NCBI GenBank assembly: GCA_021604865.1
Contig: BQJU01000008.1
Span: 1 to 64,000 of the forward strand
Direction: 5' to 3'
Length of the DNA: 64,000 bases
Source of the DNA: Saprospiraceae bacterium
GTDB taxonomy: Bacteria; Bacteroidota; Bacteroidia; Chitinophagales; Saprospiraceae
Below, piece after piece: positions 63,777 to 64,000 of this stretch; the first letter of the stretch is position 1; every line of letters starts with the position of its first letter. The translations under genes and the position numbers were made by a program. The notes beneath the pieces are model-generated. The model saw nothing but the letters and a program-made list of their open reading frames with translations. It ran no database searches and had not been told where the DNA came from.

Positions 63777-64000
63777 TCAATTATCCCCTCCTACCCGGCT
63801 CTTTTCGTCCTCCAGTCCAGTTTTCCGCTTACGGCTCTTCACTTGTTCGTTGCCTAACATGTAGGAGAAATTCAGGCTGACCCGGCGACTTTCCCAACCA
63901 CCACTGGCATCCATATAAAGCCCTCCGAAATCACTTACTCCATGCCATTGCATCGTATTAAAGATATCACTCAGGCTCAGTTTAAGCGTGCCTTTCCCGT
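63777..64000 (-). CDS. C-terminus of a TonB-dependent-receptor-like outer-membrane protein (partial)
   Basis: The stop TGA is at 63779-63777, and 73 codons are visible before the window edge. The sequence SLSDIFNTMQWHGVSDFGGL, then WESRRVSLNFSYMLGNEQVK, then RKTGLEDEKSRVGGDN is the typical end of the Bacteroidota TonB-dependent receptor or outer-membrane beta-barrel family (LNDIFNT, LNFTYRFG, RKTG-E-S-R-G words). The start, plug and carboxypeptidase-like domains lie outside. Substrate unknown. Confidence 0.85.
   Translation of the reverse strand, partial: GKGTLKLSLSDIFNTMQWHGVSDFGGLYMDASGGWESRRVSLNFSYMLGNEQVKSRKRKTGLEDEKSRVGGDN

Overview
The window comes from a Bacteroidota chromosome, most likely a Saprospiria-type organism (Lewinella/Haliscomenobacter-like). 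The lineage call is inference. It rests on four proteins that end in type IX secretion (T9SS) C-terminal sorting domains, the gliding lipoprotein GldH, a DUF5606 protein and a TIGR02757 protein (both Bacteroidota-typical), TAnnTTTG-type promoter -7 boxes, and an atpBEFHAG cluster without atpDC. There are no tRNA or rRNA genes and no CRISPR array.

Layout. 1-7655 (minus) is the first 2551 codons of a giant multidomain surface adhesin whose 3' end lies outside the window. It ends here in 348-bp tandem SdrD/Cna-B repeats. 8571-15734 (minus) is a second giant T9SS adhesin with carboxypeptidase-regulatory-like, dockerin-like and cohesin-like modules. 16200-17842 holds a DUF2141 protein, an orphan LytTR response regulator and a 42-residue membrane peptide gene with its own promoter and terminator. 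17943-21920 (minus) is a BlaI repressor / M56 metallopeptidase / PDZ-T9SS protein operon preceded by three perfect operator palindromes. 22272-29506 contains mostly housekeeping or hypothetical genes: a lipoprotein, DUF5606, an M3 oligopeptidase, a GT2 glycosyltransferase, TIGR02757 and GldH. 29509-31434 is a seven-heme cytochrome/TPR protein. 31584-32951 is an AT-rich pair of unknown genes. 32989-38415 holds a membrane-anchored AraC regulator, a secreted peptidylarginine-deiminase-type enzyme and a MOSC protein. 38537-44193 (minus) is the ATP synthase cluster atpBEFHAG. 44672-47462 (minus) holds a lipoprotein and a frameshifted secreted metzincin protease.

47841-58516 (minus) is the most notable locus. 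A 1890-residue MnxG/MofA-scale multicopper oxidase is followed by a YncE-type beta-propeller, a protein with two tandem SCO copper-thioredoxin domains, and a fusion of cytochrome c with a periplasmic ligand-binding domain. Together they suggest an extracytoplasmic copper oxidase with its own metallation and electron-transfer partners. The substrate is unknown; Mn(II) is one hypothesis. 58916-63673 holds gamma-glutamyltransferase, an ECF sigma factor, a protein joining an anti-sigma-like N-terminus to an outer-membrane barrel, and a second barrel protein. The right edge is the C-terminus of a TonB-dependent-receptor-like protein.

Three families of short palindromic intergenic repeats run through the window. 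The first is a TA-flanked MITE-like family (17904, 42856, 45248) whose ends form the stop codons of two genes. The second is a GTTTGGAGG-ended family (42399, 58669, 31492 and fragments). The third is a REP-like double-hairpin family (28716, 60679). Two of these families sit inside the ATP synthase operon, where every intercistronic gap examined contains an inverted repeat.
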